A stretch of DNA of 13,321 nt from contig CALZHX010000232.1 of assembly GCA_945787435.1 (NCBI GenBank), forward strand, positions 1 to 13,321, read 5' to 3'. The notes below the pieces were generated by a model, which saw only the letters and a list, made by a program, of their open reading frames with translations, had not been told where the DNA came from and did no database searches. The position numbers and the translations under genes are program-made. Below, one piece after another: positions 1-6,503 of this stretch; the first letter of the stretch is position 1, and each line of letters begins with the position of its first letter. Source of the DNA: an uncultured Woeseiaceae bacterium. Lineage in GTDB: Bacteria; Pseudomonadota; Gammaproteobacteria; Steroidobacterales; Woeseiaceae.

Positions 1-1568
1 CAGTAGTTCATCGAAATCTTCTCTGCACTGAGCCGGTCGAGCGCCTCTTTGCACGCGCCATCCGAACTACCGACGCTCAGTATCCCGGCCTTATTGAACC
101 TGGAATAGTGTATTTCGGGCTCGGGGACGATCGATCGTGCCGTCTCCCACTTCAGTAACAGGCGATCAACAACGTCCTGGTAGTCGTTCGAATTTTCAGT
201 GTAAGCACCGTACTTCGTGTGGCCCGAGCCGCGCGTAAAATACGAGCCCTTGGGGTGCTGGCCGGGCAACGTACGATAGGGGATGCCATCGCCATCGACG
301 TCGAGATAGCGGTAAAACTTCTCCATGTTCTCGAGATCATCGGCACTCAGCACCTTACCGCGATCAGGAATGCGACTATCATCGTATTCGAAATCGGGCA
401 CCATCCAGTCGTTCATGCCGATGTCGAGATCCGACAACACCATGACGGGTGTCTGCAGTCTCTCTGTGAGATCGAATGCGTCCTGGGCCATCGTGAAGCA
501 TTCCGCCGGATCGCCCGGGAAAAGCAGGACGTGTTTTGTGTCGCCGTGCGAGGCGTATGCGCAGCTCAGTATGTCGGCCTGTTGGGTGCGTGTTGGCATA
601 CCAGTGGAGGGGCCCGTGCGCTGCACGTTAAAGACGACGGCCGGCAGTTCCGCGTAGTAGGCAAACCCCAGAAATTCGCTCATCAGCGAAATGCCGGGGC
701 CGCTGGTCGGCGTAAACGACCGTGCACCGTTCCAGCTGGCGCCGAGAACCATGCCAATGGCCGCGAGTTCGTCCTCAGCCTGGATGATGCAGTAAGTGCG
801 CTTGCCGGACTCTTCGTCGACCCGGTACCTGGAGCAAAACGACCGAAACGCATCCATCAGGGACGTTGACGGCGTAATCGGATACCAGGCGCCGACGGTC
901 GCCCCGGCGTACAAACAGCCGAGCCCCGCCGCAGTATTGCCGTCGATAATGATATGACCCTTCGTGCGGTCCATCGCTTCGACTTTCATCGGCAGCGGAC
1001 AGACAAAATTCTCCGTCGCATAATCGTAGCCAAGGCGTATCGCCTTCATGTTCGAATCGATGAGGTGAGGCTTGGACGCAAACGTCTCTTCGAGCATTGT
1101 TGTGATGATGTTGAGATCGATATCCAGCAGCGCTGCCACAGCACCGACATAGGCGATGTTCTTCATCAAAATGCGCGCGCGTGCGCCGTCGAAGTTCTCG
1201 TTGCACATTCGCGACAGAGGAATGCCGAGTACGGTTACGTCATCGCGATCCAGCAGCTTGCTGCGCGGCCAGGTTGAGTCGTAGACCAGCCATCCACCCG
1301 ATGCGAGTTCGGCAAGGTCTCGAGCATAGGTCTGTGCATTCATCGCAACCATCAGGTCGACGCGATTTGAACGTGCCTGGTAACCGTCTCCGGTTACCCG
1401 GATCTCGTACCAGGTTGGCAGCCCCTGGATATTGGACGGAAAGTAATTCTTGCCGACGACGGGAATACCCATGCGGAAGATCGACTTCATCAACAAGCCA
1501 TTCGCGCTCGCTGACCCGGTGCCGTTGACCGTACCTATCTTGATGACGACATCGTTGACTGAGGCCAC
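1..1568 (-). CDS. korA: 2-oxoacid:ferredoxin oxidoreductase, gamma-alpha fused subunit (KorA-like), 3' end cut by the window
   Basis: This subunit belongs to thiamine-diphosphate, iron-sulfur enzymes that oxidatively decarboxylate a 2-oxoacid to acyl-CoA and pass electrons to ferredoxin in the cytoplasm. 522 codons are visible, without a stop. Residues about 1-190 are the gamma domain (IGTVNGTGSASANGLL at 11-26). Residues about 205 onward are the alpha domain, with the AGATVGAWYPITPSTSL stretch at 221-237, EDELAAIGMVLGA at 265-277, and the TSGPGISLMSE and QRTGPSTGMPTRTQQADI motifs at 288-333. The GTG start at 1568 lies 12 bases after the upstream flavoprotein gene's stop. That stop is in the same frame, so no longer start is possible, and a later ATG would cut into the gamma domain. 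The proteins I recall from this family are near 600 residues, so roughly 80-100 are missing. No beta (TPP-binding) subunit is visible; it probably follows to the left. The substrate is inferred: 2-oxoglutarate is the usual annotation, but pyruvate or a branched-chain oxoacid cannot be excluded. The family assignment is strong and the gene symbol is tentative. Confidence 0.88.
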   Translation of the reverse strand, partial: MASVNDVVIKIGTVNGTGSASANGLLMKSIFRMGIPVVGKNYFPSNIQGLPTWYEIRVTGDGYQARSNRVDLMVAMNAQTYARDLAELASGGWLVYDSTWPRSKLLDRDDVTVLGIPLSRMCNENFDGARARILMKNIAYVGAVAALLDIDLNIITTMLEETFASKPHLIDSNMKAIRLGYDYATENFVCPLPMKVEAMDRTKGHIIIDGNTAAGLGCLYAGATVGAWYPITPSTSLMDAFRSFCSRYRVDEESGKRTYCIIQAEDELAAIGMVLGASWNGARSFTPTSGPGISLMSEFLGFAYYAELPAVVFNVQRTGPSTGMPTRTQQADILSCAYASHGDTKHVLLFPGDPAECFTMAQDAFDLTERLQTPVMVLSDLDIGMNDWMVPDFEYDDSRIPDRGKVLSADDLENMEKFYRYLDVDGDGIPYRTLPGQHPKGSYFTRGSGHTKYGAYTENSNDYQDVVDRLLLKWETARSIVPEPEIHYSRFNKAGILSVGSSDGACKEALDRLSAEKISMNY

Positions 1569-1580
1569 GTTAATACTCTG

Positions 1581-3392
1581 TCAGGCGGCCGGTGCCGCAG
1601 CATCCTGTTGCTCACCGGCGGCTTCGTCGCTCACATACGGCAGCAATACCGTCGATTTCTGCATATCCCATGCACCGGTTGGGCAGCGTTCCGCACAAAG
1701 GCCGCAATGAACGCAGAGGTCTTCGTCTTTGATCATGACACGGCTCGTCTGGGGCAAATCTTCAGAGACATAAAGACCCTGCTCGAGATTCTCCGCAGGC
1801 GCCGACAGGCGGGTCCTCAAATCGGCCTCGTCACCGTTTTCGGCAATGGTCAGGCAGTTGACCGGGCAGATATCGATGCAGGCATCGCACTCGATGCACA
1901 GCTTCGCGGCGAATACGGTCTGGATATCACAGTTAAGACAGCGCTCGACCTCCTGCATCGCCTGTTCCGCCGTGAATCCGAGCTCGACCTCGATATCGAG
2001 CTTCTTGAAGCGCTCCTTCAGGTCGACATGCGGCATCAGGCGCCTGGCTGCGGGATCGTAGTCGTTCGAATAGCTCCATTCGTGCATGCCCATTTTCTGG
2101 CTGGCCAGGTTCACGCCGACTGGCAACCGGTCCTTGAGGCTCTCATCCTGGCAGTGCTTGTGAATCGAAATCGCCGCCTCGTGACCATGCGCAACAGCCC
2201 AAATGATGTTCTTCGGTCCGAATGCGGAATCGCCGCCGAAGAAAATGCCGTCGCGAGAACACATCATCGTCTCTTCATCGACAACCGGGCACTCCCATTC
2301 ATCGAATTCAATGCCAATGTCGCGCTCGATCCATGGGAATGCATTGTCCTGGCCGATAGCCAGGATGACGTCATCGCAGGGAATAGTAACTTCGCCTGTT
2401 ACGGTGCCGCGATCGATGCGTCCCTGTTCATCGACGTTGTACTCCATCAACTCGAAGGTCATGCCAATGAGCTTACCGTCCTCAAGGACGAATTCCTTTG
2501 GCGAGTGATTGACGATGATCTCGACGTTTTCTTCTTCGGCGTCTTCAAGCTCCCAATCGGACGCTTTGAAAAAACCGCGCGGCTTGCGCGCCATGACCTT
2601 GACGTCTTTGGCGCCAATTCGGAGTGATGTGCGGCAACAGTCCATCGCCGTATTGCCGACGCCGATAATCAGGACATTTTCGCCGATTTTCTTAACATGC
2701 TCGAATGCGACTGACTCGAGCCAGTCGATGCCGATATGAATGTTCTCGGAGTCGTAACGGCCTGGAATTTCGAGGTTCTTGCCCCTGGGCGCGCCAGTAC
2801 CGACGAAAATTGCGTCGAAGCCATCATCAAGCAAATCTTTCATGCTGTCGATACGGTGATTCATCTTCAGGTCGACACCTATATCGAGAATATAACCAAT
2901 CTCTTCATCAAGAACTTTGGGCGGCAGGCGGAACTGCGGGATGTTGGTCCGCATCAGCCCACCGGTCTTGTCGAGGGCTTCGAAAATAGTGACCTCATAA
3001 CCGAGCGGTGCGAGATCGTTGGCAACCGTCAATGAGGCACAGCCCGCTCCAACTAAAGCAATGCGCTTACCATTAGTCTGCTGTGGGGCTTTGGGCAGTG
3101 AGGCAGTGACATCGTCGCGATGGTCCGCAGCCACGCGCTTGAGGCGGCAGATAGCCACCGGACGATCCTCGACACGGCCGCGACGGCACGCCGGCTCGCA
3201 TGGTCGGTCACAAACCCGGCCCAGGATGCCCGGAAAGACGTTTGACTTGCGATTCTCTATATACGCGTCGCTGAAGCGCCCCTGGGCGATCAACCGAATA
3301 TATTCAGGAACATCGGTGTGGGCAGGACATGCCCATTGGCAATCGACGACCTTGTGGAAGTACTCAGGGTTGGAGGTGTCAGTCGGTTTCAT
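1581..3392 (-). CDS. GltD-like FAD/NAD(P)H oxidoreductase with fused C-terminal 2x[4Fe-4S] ferredoxin domain
   Basis: The 603-residue protein has three parts. (1) Residues 1-95 are a GltD-type N-terminal iron-sulfur domain with Cys18, Cys22, Cys61, Cys65 and Cys69. (2) Residues about 108-415 are a two-dinucleotide-fold flavoprotein body. The FAD motif is VGAGCAS (114-120), where the usual final Gly is Ser, as in dihydropyrimidine dehydrogenase relatives. The NAD(P) motif is IGVGNTAMD (243-251) and the second FAD contact is GGDSAFGP (386-393). (3) Residues about 485-580 are a bacterial-type ferredoxin domain with CIECDACIDICP (499-510) and CVHCGLCAERCP (560-571). Cys485, Cys488 and Cys513 are extra cysteines. 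The family moves electrons between NAD(P)H and iron-sulfur partners. A GltD role is unlikely, because no gltB is nearby and GltD lacks this C-terminal domain. The 12-base spacing to the 2-oxoacid oxidoreductase gene suggests it is that enzyme's electron partner (inference). The tail is low-complexity (AAAPAA). The ATG at 3392 has only a weak ribosome-binding site. Confidence 0.85.
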   Translation of the reverse strand: MKPTDTSNPEYFHKVVDCQWACPAHTDVPEYIRLIAQGRFSDAYIENRKSNVFPGILGRVCDRPCEPACRRGRVEDRPVAICRLKRVAADHRDDVTASLPKAPQQTNGKRIALVGAGCASLTVANDLAPLGYEVTIFEALDKTGGLMRTNIPQFRLPPKVLDEEIGYILDIGVDLKMNHRIDSMKDLLDDGFDAIFVGTGAPRGKNLEIPGRYDSENIHIGIDWLESVAFEHVKKIGENVLIIGVGNTAMDCCRTSLRIGAKDVKVMARKPRGFFKASDWELEDAEEENVEIIVNHSPKEFVLEDGKLIGMTFELMEYNVDEQGRIDRGTVTGEVTIPCDDVILAIGQDNAFPWIERDIGIEFDEWECPVVDEETMMCSRDGIFFGGDSAFGPKNIIWAVAHGHEAAISIHKHCQDESLKDRLPVGVNLASQKMGMHEWSYSNDYDPAARRLMPHVDLKERFKKLDIEVELGFTAEQAMQEVERCLNCDIQTVFAAKLCIECDACIDICPVNCLTIAENGDEADLRTRLSAPAENLEQGLYVSEDLPQTSRVMIKDEDLCVHCGLCAERCPTGAWDMQKSTVLLPYVSDEAAGEQQDAAAPAA

Positions 3393-3434
3393 TCCATGCT
3401 CGCGCCGGACATAATCATGCAGCCGACATTGGGT

Positions 3435-3470
3435 CCGATCCCTTGTTGGGCGCTAGCATAACGGGATCGG
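3435..3470. repeat. 8-bp perfect inverted repeat around the predicted -10 box (possible operator)
   Basis: CCGATCCC (3435-3442) and GGGATCGG (3463-3470) are exact reverse complements separated by 20 bases. The predicted -10 hexamer of the flavoprotein gene (3455-3460) lies in the spacer. The half-site centres are 28 bases apart, which suits a dimeric regulator bound across more than two helical turns. A terminator is less likely, because no T-run follows on either strand. If transcription starts near 3448, only one arm is in the RNA, so a hairpin in that leader is unlikely, though read-through RNA from pyrC could fold it. Confidence 0.4.
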
Positions 3471-3482
3471 CCGGAAAGTAAA
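3455..3482 (-). promoter_or_regulatory. candidate sigma-70 promoter for the flavoprotein / 2-oxoacid oxidoreductase pair
   Basis: Read on the minus strand, TTTACT (3482-3477, four of six matches to TTGACA) is followed after 16 bases by TATGCT (3460-3455, four of six matches to TATAAT). Transcription would start near 3448, giving a leader of about 55 bases before the ATG at 3392. It lies in the 104-base gap after the pyrC stop, so the redox pair could be transcribed independently of pyrC. Read-through from pyrC is also possible, because I see no terminator in the gap. The match is by eye only. Confidence 0.35.
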
Positions 3483-3496
3483 TACTTAAGTTCGAC

Positions 3497-4837
3497 CTAA
3501 CGCGAGCGCGTAAATTCAAGCCGCTGACCCACGATGGCATCTGTCAATTCACCCTGTCGATAGGCGACCACGCCATTGACAATCGTGGTGTCAATCGTCG
3601 ACGAAAATGTATGCCCCTCAAACGGCGACCAGCGGCACTTACAGAGCACGTTTGACTGATCGACACTGTAAGGTCTGTCCGGGTCGACGATGACGAGATC
3701 AGCGAAGTAACCCTCGCGGACGTATCCGCGGTCCGTCACACCAAACAGGTCGGCCGGTGCATGACAAGCACGGTCGACGATCAATTCATGACTGACCTGC
3801 CCGGCTTCGGCAAGGTCAAACAGCGTCAACAGTGCGTGCTGGACGAGAGGCAACCCAGCCGGTGCCTTGAAATAGGTGCCGTTTTTCTCGTCGGCTGTAT
3901 GCGGTGCGTGATCAGTCGCAATGATGTCAATGCGGCCCTCATTCAGCGCGGCGATTAACGCCTCGCGATCTGTTGCCGCTTTGATCGCCGGGTTGCACTT
4001 GATGCGCGTACCTAGCTCCGCGTAACGGGATTCATCGAACCAGAGATGATGGACGCAGACTTCCGCGGTGATGCGTTTCTCCGAGCGATGCGCCTTGGAG
4101 AACAGGTCCATCTCGACCGCGGTGGTCAGGTGCAGTACATGCAGCAGCGCATCATGCCGGCGCGCGAGATCGATTGCCATGCTCGACGATTGCAGGCACG
4201 CAGCGGCGGAGCGAATTTTCGGATGCTCGGACATCGGCACGTCCTCGCCGAATTGCTGCTTCGCTTGCGCCTCATTTTCCCAGATTGTCGGCGAGTACTC
4301 GCAATGCGTAGCAACCATGACCGGCGCGTGTTCGAAGATCTGCTCCAGCACTATCGGATCGTCGACCAGCATATCGCCGGTCGAAGCGCCCATGAAGACT
4401 TTGATACCGCACGCTTCACCAACGACCAGTTTCTTGATCTCCTCGATATTCTGATTCGTTCCACCCAGGTAAAAGCCGTAGTTCGCCGAGCACCGCTTCT
4501 CGGCAACACGATATTTGTCCGCCAGCGCTTCGCTTGTGGTCGTCAGCGGATTCACGTTTGGCATATCCATGAAGCTGGTAATGCCGCCCGCAACTGCGGC
4601 TGCGGATTCGGTCGCCAGGTCGCCCTTGTGGGTCAACCCGGGCTCGCGAAAGTGCACCTGGTCGTCAATCATGCCGGGCATGAGGAAGCGCCCGTTTGCA
4701 TCAATAACGTTGGCGCCTTCGTCAGCGTCTATTGACGCCGCGATCTTCTCGATACGATCGCCAACGACAAGCACGTCGGCGTCCCGGATCTCGCCTTCAT
4801 TGATCAGGCGTGAGTTCGTAATCAGCAACTTGTCCAT
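3497..4837 (-). CDS. pyrC: dihydroorotase (amidohydrolase superfamily, 'DDQVH' variant)
   Basis: Dihydroorotase reversibly cyclises N-carbamoyl-L-aspartate to dihydroorotate in pyrimidine synthesis and acts in the cytoplasm. The 446-residue protein has the usual amidohydrolase layout. The first metal motif is IDDQVHFREPG (57-67), where canonical type I enzymes read D-x-H-x-H; here the first His is Gln60 and His62 remains. GIKVFMGASTG (144-154) offers Lys146 as a possible carboxylated metal bridge. THCE (His178), HVLHLTT (His233, His236) and ATDHAPHT (catalytic Asp309, His310, His313) follow. CNPAIK at 281-286 and APAGLP at 325-330 fit substrate-binding segments. An in-frame start at 4951 would overlap divergent ilvA and add an arginine-rich, unfamily-like leader, so ATG 4837 is chosen. 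It has no visible Shine-Dalgarno but has CATAAT 7 bases upstream. Allantoinase or hydantoinase is possible but less likely, because whole stretches match my memory of xanthomonad and Bacteroidetes PyrC. Confidence 0.88.
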   Translation of the reverse strand: MDKLLITNSRLINEGEIRDADVLVVGDRIEKIAASIDADEGANVIDANGRFLMPGMIDDQVHFREPGLTHKGDLATESAAAVAGGITSFMDMPNVNPLTTTSEALADKYRVAEKRCSANYGFYLGGTNQNIEEIKKLVVGEACGIKVFMGASTGDMLVDDPIVLEQIFEHAPVMVATHCEYSPTIWENEAQAKQQFGEDVPMSEHPKIRSAAACLQSSSMAIDLARRHDALLHVLHLTTAVEMDLFSKAHRSEKRITAEVCVHHLWFDESRYAELGTRIKCNPAIKAATDREALIAALNEGRIDIIATDHAPHTADEKNGTYFKAPAGLPLVQHALLTLFDLAEAGQVSHELIVDRACHAPADLFGVTDRGYVREGYFADLVIVDPDRPYSVDQSNVLCKCRWSPFEGHTFSSTIDTTIVNGVVAYRQGELTDAIVGQRLEFTRSR

Positions 4838-4844
4838 TTGTGTG

Positions 4845-4850
4845 ATTATG
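4845..4850 (-). promoter_or_regulatory. candidate -10 box for pyrC (leaderless transcript?)
   Basis: Minus-strand CATAAT matches TATAAT at five of six positions and ends 7 bases before the chosen ATG at 4837. Initiation at the normal distance would place +1 at the A of the start codon. No convincing -35 hexamer sits 16-18 bases upstream (GTGTAT or TGTATT only) and no Shine-Dalgarno is present. This is a weak call, but the absence of a ribosome-binding site is consistent with it. Confidence 0.3.
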
Positions 4851-4869
4851 CGGCGTATCCACCTCGAAT

Positions 4870-4879
4870 ACACGCGTGT
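4870..4879. repeat. 10-bp perfect palindrome in the pyrC-ilvA divergent region
   Basis: ACACGCGTGT is self-complementary. It directly precedes the candidate ilvA -35 hexamer (4880-4885) and lies about 20 bases upstream of the candidate pyrC -10, so it is placed where one regulator could affect both divergent genes. A 10-bp palindrome in GC-rich DNA can also arise by chance. Confidence 0.25.
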
Positions 4880-4908
4880 TTGCGAGCATTGCCCGTGTGT
4901 GCGATAAC
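4880..4908 (+). promoter_or_regulatory. candidate sigma-70 promoter for ilvA
   Basis: TTGCGA (4880-4885, four of six) and GATAAC (4903-4908, four of six) are separated by an optimal 17 bases. Transcription would start near 4915, leaving a leader of about 20 bases before the ATG at 4938. That is too short for a leader-peptide attenuator. Called by eye. Confidence 0.35.
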
Positions 4909-4937
4909 CGCTATGGCACTTCAGCATTGAGCGGACA

Positions 4938-6455
4938 ATGAGCGAAATCAATTACCTGGAACGGATTCAGAACGCGTCAGTCTACGACGTCGCGATCCGG
5001 TCTCCACTTGAGCTCGCGCACAATCTGTCGGCCCGACTCAATAATCGCGTCTGGCTGAAGCGCGAAGACCTGCAACCCGTCTTCTCATTCAAGCTGCGTG
5101 GCGCGTACAACAAACTCGCTTCCCTGTCTGACAGCGAGCTGGCGAACGGCGTTATTTGTAGTTCGGCCGGAAACCACGCGCAGGGTGTAGCGCTGGCTGC
5201 GAAGCGGCGCGGCACTCGGTCTGTCATCGTAATGCCTGTTACGACGCCGTCAATCAAGGTCGATGCAGTGAGGGCGCTGGATGGTGACGTCATCCTGTTC
5301 GGTGACACCTATGACGACGCCTATGCGCATGCGCGCGCGCTCGAGAAGGAGCACGGCTGCGTCTTCATACATCCGTTCGATGATCCCGAGGTCATTGCAG
5401 GCCAGGGTACGATCGGTATGGAGATTCTCGATCAGATTGACGGCGACATCGATGCTCTGTTTGTGCCGGTCGGTGGCGGCGGATTGATCGCCGGCATCGC
5501 AAGCTACGTCAAATCCATGCAGCCTGACGTCCGCATTATCGGCGTAGAACCCGCAGACTCCTCGGCCATGCGCGACTCCATTGCTGCGGGCAAGCCTGTC
5601 GTTCTTGATCACGTAGGCATTTTTGCTGACGGTGTAGCGGTGCGGCGCGTCGGCGATGAGACGTTTCGGCTTTGCCAGCAACACGTGGACGAGTTCATTA
5701 CGGTCGATACCGACCAGATATGCGCTGCCATTCGCGACATTTTCGAAGACACGCGCTCTATTGTTGAGCCCGCCGGCGGACTCAGTGTTGCGGCACTCAA
5801 GAAATATGTTGCCGATAACGACATTTCCGGGCAGACACTCGTAACGATCAATTGTGGCGCCAATGTCAATTTCGATCGCCTGCGGCATATCGCAGAGCGT
5901 GCAGCGGTAGGCGAACACACTGAAATGCTGCTTGCCGTGGAGATCCCGGAAGAGCCGGGCAGTTTCAAACGGTTTTGCGAAATGCTTGGTCGACGCGGCG
6001 TGACCGAATTCAATTATCGATACAGTGACTCACGGAAGGCACACATCTTTGTTGGTGTTCAACTGAGCCGTGGTGAACAGGAACAACACGAGCTCGTCTC
6101 ACAACTCCGCGATGGCGGCTATCCGGTCGAAGATCTGAGCCAAAACGAAATGGCCAAGCTGCACGTGCGCCACATGGTTGGGGGCCGCTCTACCGGCGTG
6201 GAGAACGAACGCCTGTTTCGATTTGAATTTCCCGAGCGGCCGGGTGCGCTCCTCGATTTCCTCAACGCAGTCGGCAACGACTGGAATATCACCCTTTTTC
6301 ATTATCGAAATCACGGTTCGGACTATGGCCGCATTCTCGCGGGCATCGATGTTCCGCAAAGCGACACCGACCGCCTGGAAGCGCATCTCGCTAAACTCGG
6401 GTATGCGCACTGGGAAGAAAGCGACAACCCCGCGTACGCGATGTTCCTCTCCTGA
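4938..6455 (+). CDS. ilvA: threonine ammonia-lyase, biosynthetic (long form with two ACT-like domains)
   Basis: The enzyme deaminates L-threonine to 2-oxobutyrate with pyridoxal phosphate, the committed step to isoleucine. The 505-residue length is close to the roughly 514 of E. coli IlvA. Residues about 1-320 are the catalytic fold-type II domain. Lys52 in FSFKLRGAYNK (49-59) is the Schiff-base lysine, SSAGNHAQG (75-83) contacts the substrate, and GGGGL (179-183) binds the cofactor phosphate. Two ACT-like segments follow: about 330-405 (EIPEEPGSFKRFCEMLG) and about 425-500 (EFPERPGALLDFLNAVG). These bind isoleucine and valine in this family, so feedback inhibition is expected. The C-terminus NPAYAMFLS resembles the family's conserved end. 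The catabolic TdcB type is shorter and lacks this pair. The gene stands alone, diverges from pyrC and converges with the helicase gene, with no other ilv gene in view. The ATG at 4938 is preceded by a modest GAGCGG ribosome-binding site. Confidence 0.95.
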   Translation: MSEINYLERIQNASVYDVAIRSPLELAHNLSARLNNRVWLKREDLQPVFSFKLRGAYNKLASLSDSELANGVICSSAGNHAQGVALAAKRRGTRSVIVMPVTTPSIKVDAVRALDGDVILFGDTYDDAYAHARALEKEHGCVFIHPFDDPEVIAGQGTIGMEILDQIDGDIDALFVPVGGGGLIAGIASYVKSMQPDVRIIGVEPADSSAMRDSIAAGKPVVLDHVGIFADGVAVRRVGDETFRLCQQHVDEFITVDTDQICAAIRDIFEDTRSIVEPAGGLSVAALKKYVADNDISGQTLVTINCGANVNFDRLRHIAERAAVGEHTEMLLAVEIPEEPGSFKRFCEMLGRRGVTEFNYRYSDSRKAHIFVGVQLSRGEQEQHELVSQLRDGGYPVEDLSQNEMAKLHVRHMVGGRSTGVENERLFRFEFPERPGALLDFLNAVGNDWNITLFHYRNHGSDYGRILAGIDVPQSDTDRLEAHLAKLGYAHWEESDNPAYAMFLS

Positions 6456-6503
6456 GCTTGTCGCGTTCGAAACTCCGGATTCGGCATTTGCCAGCGCTTT
6501 TTC

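Noticed and set aside
1608..2627. Long plus-strand open frame (339 codons) opposite the flavoprotein gene
   Set aside because: It is antisense to strongly recognisable domains, has no recognisable protein features, and arises from codon bias in GC-rich DNA. Similar antisense frames occur opposite ilvA (5250-5918) and pyrC (4046-4735).
1..3392. Evidence for a reductive TCA cycle (autotrophy)
   Set aside because: Only one subunit of one possible rTCA enzyme is visible, and such oxidoreductases also occur in heterotrophs.
1581..3392. Assignment of the flavoprotein as glutamate synthase small subunit (gltD)
   Set aside because: No gltB is adjacent, the protein is about 130 residues longer than GltD, and its C-terminal ferredoxin domain and location beside the 2-oxoacid oxidoreductase point elsewhere.
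3389..3418. Nine-residue upstream reading frame ending in an ATGA overlap with the flavoprotein start
   Set aside because: It has no ribosome-binding site and no attenuator-like codon run, and such short frames are common by chance. Translational coupling cannot be excluded.
4838..4951. Longer dihydroorotase starting at 4951
   Set aside because: It would overlap divergent ilvA and add an Arg/Cys-rich leader not expected in PyrC; MDKLLITNSR at 4837 is the natural start.
6456..6503. Possible bidirectional terminator between ilvA and the helicase gene
   Set aside because: Only 4-bp stems (CGAA/TTCG, GGCA/TGCC) and a short T-run occur. They are too weak to call.
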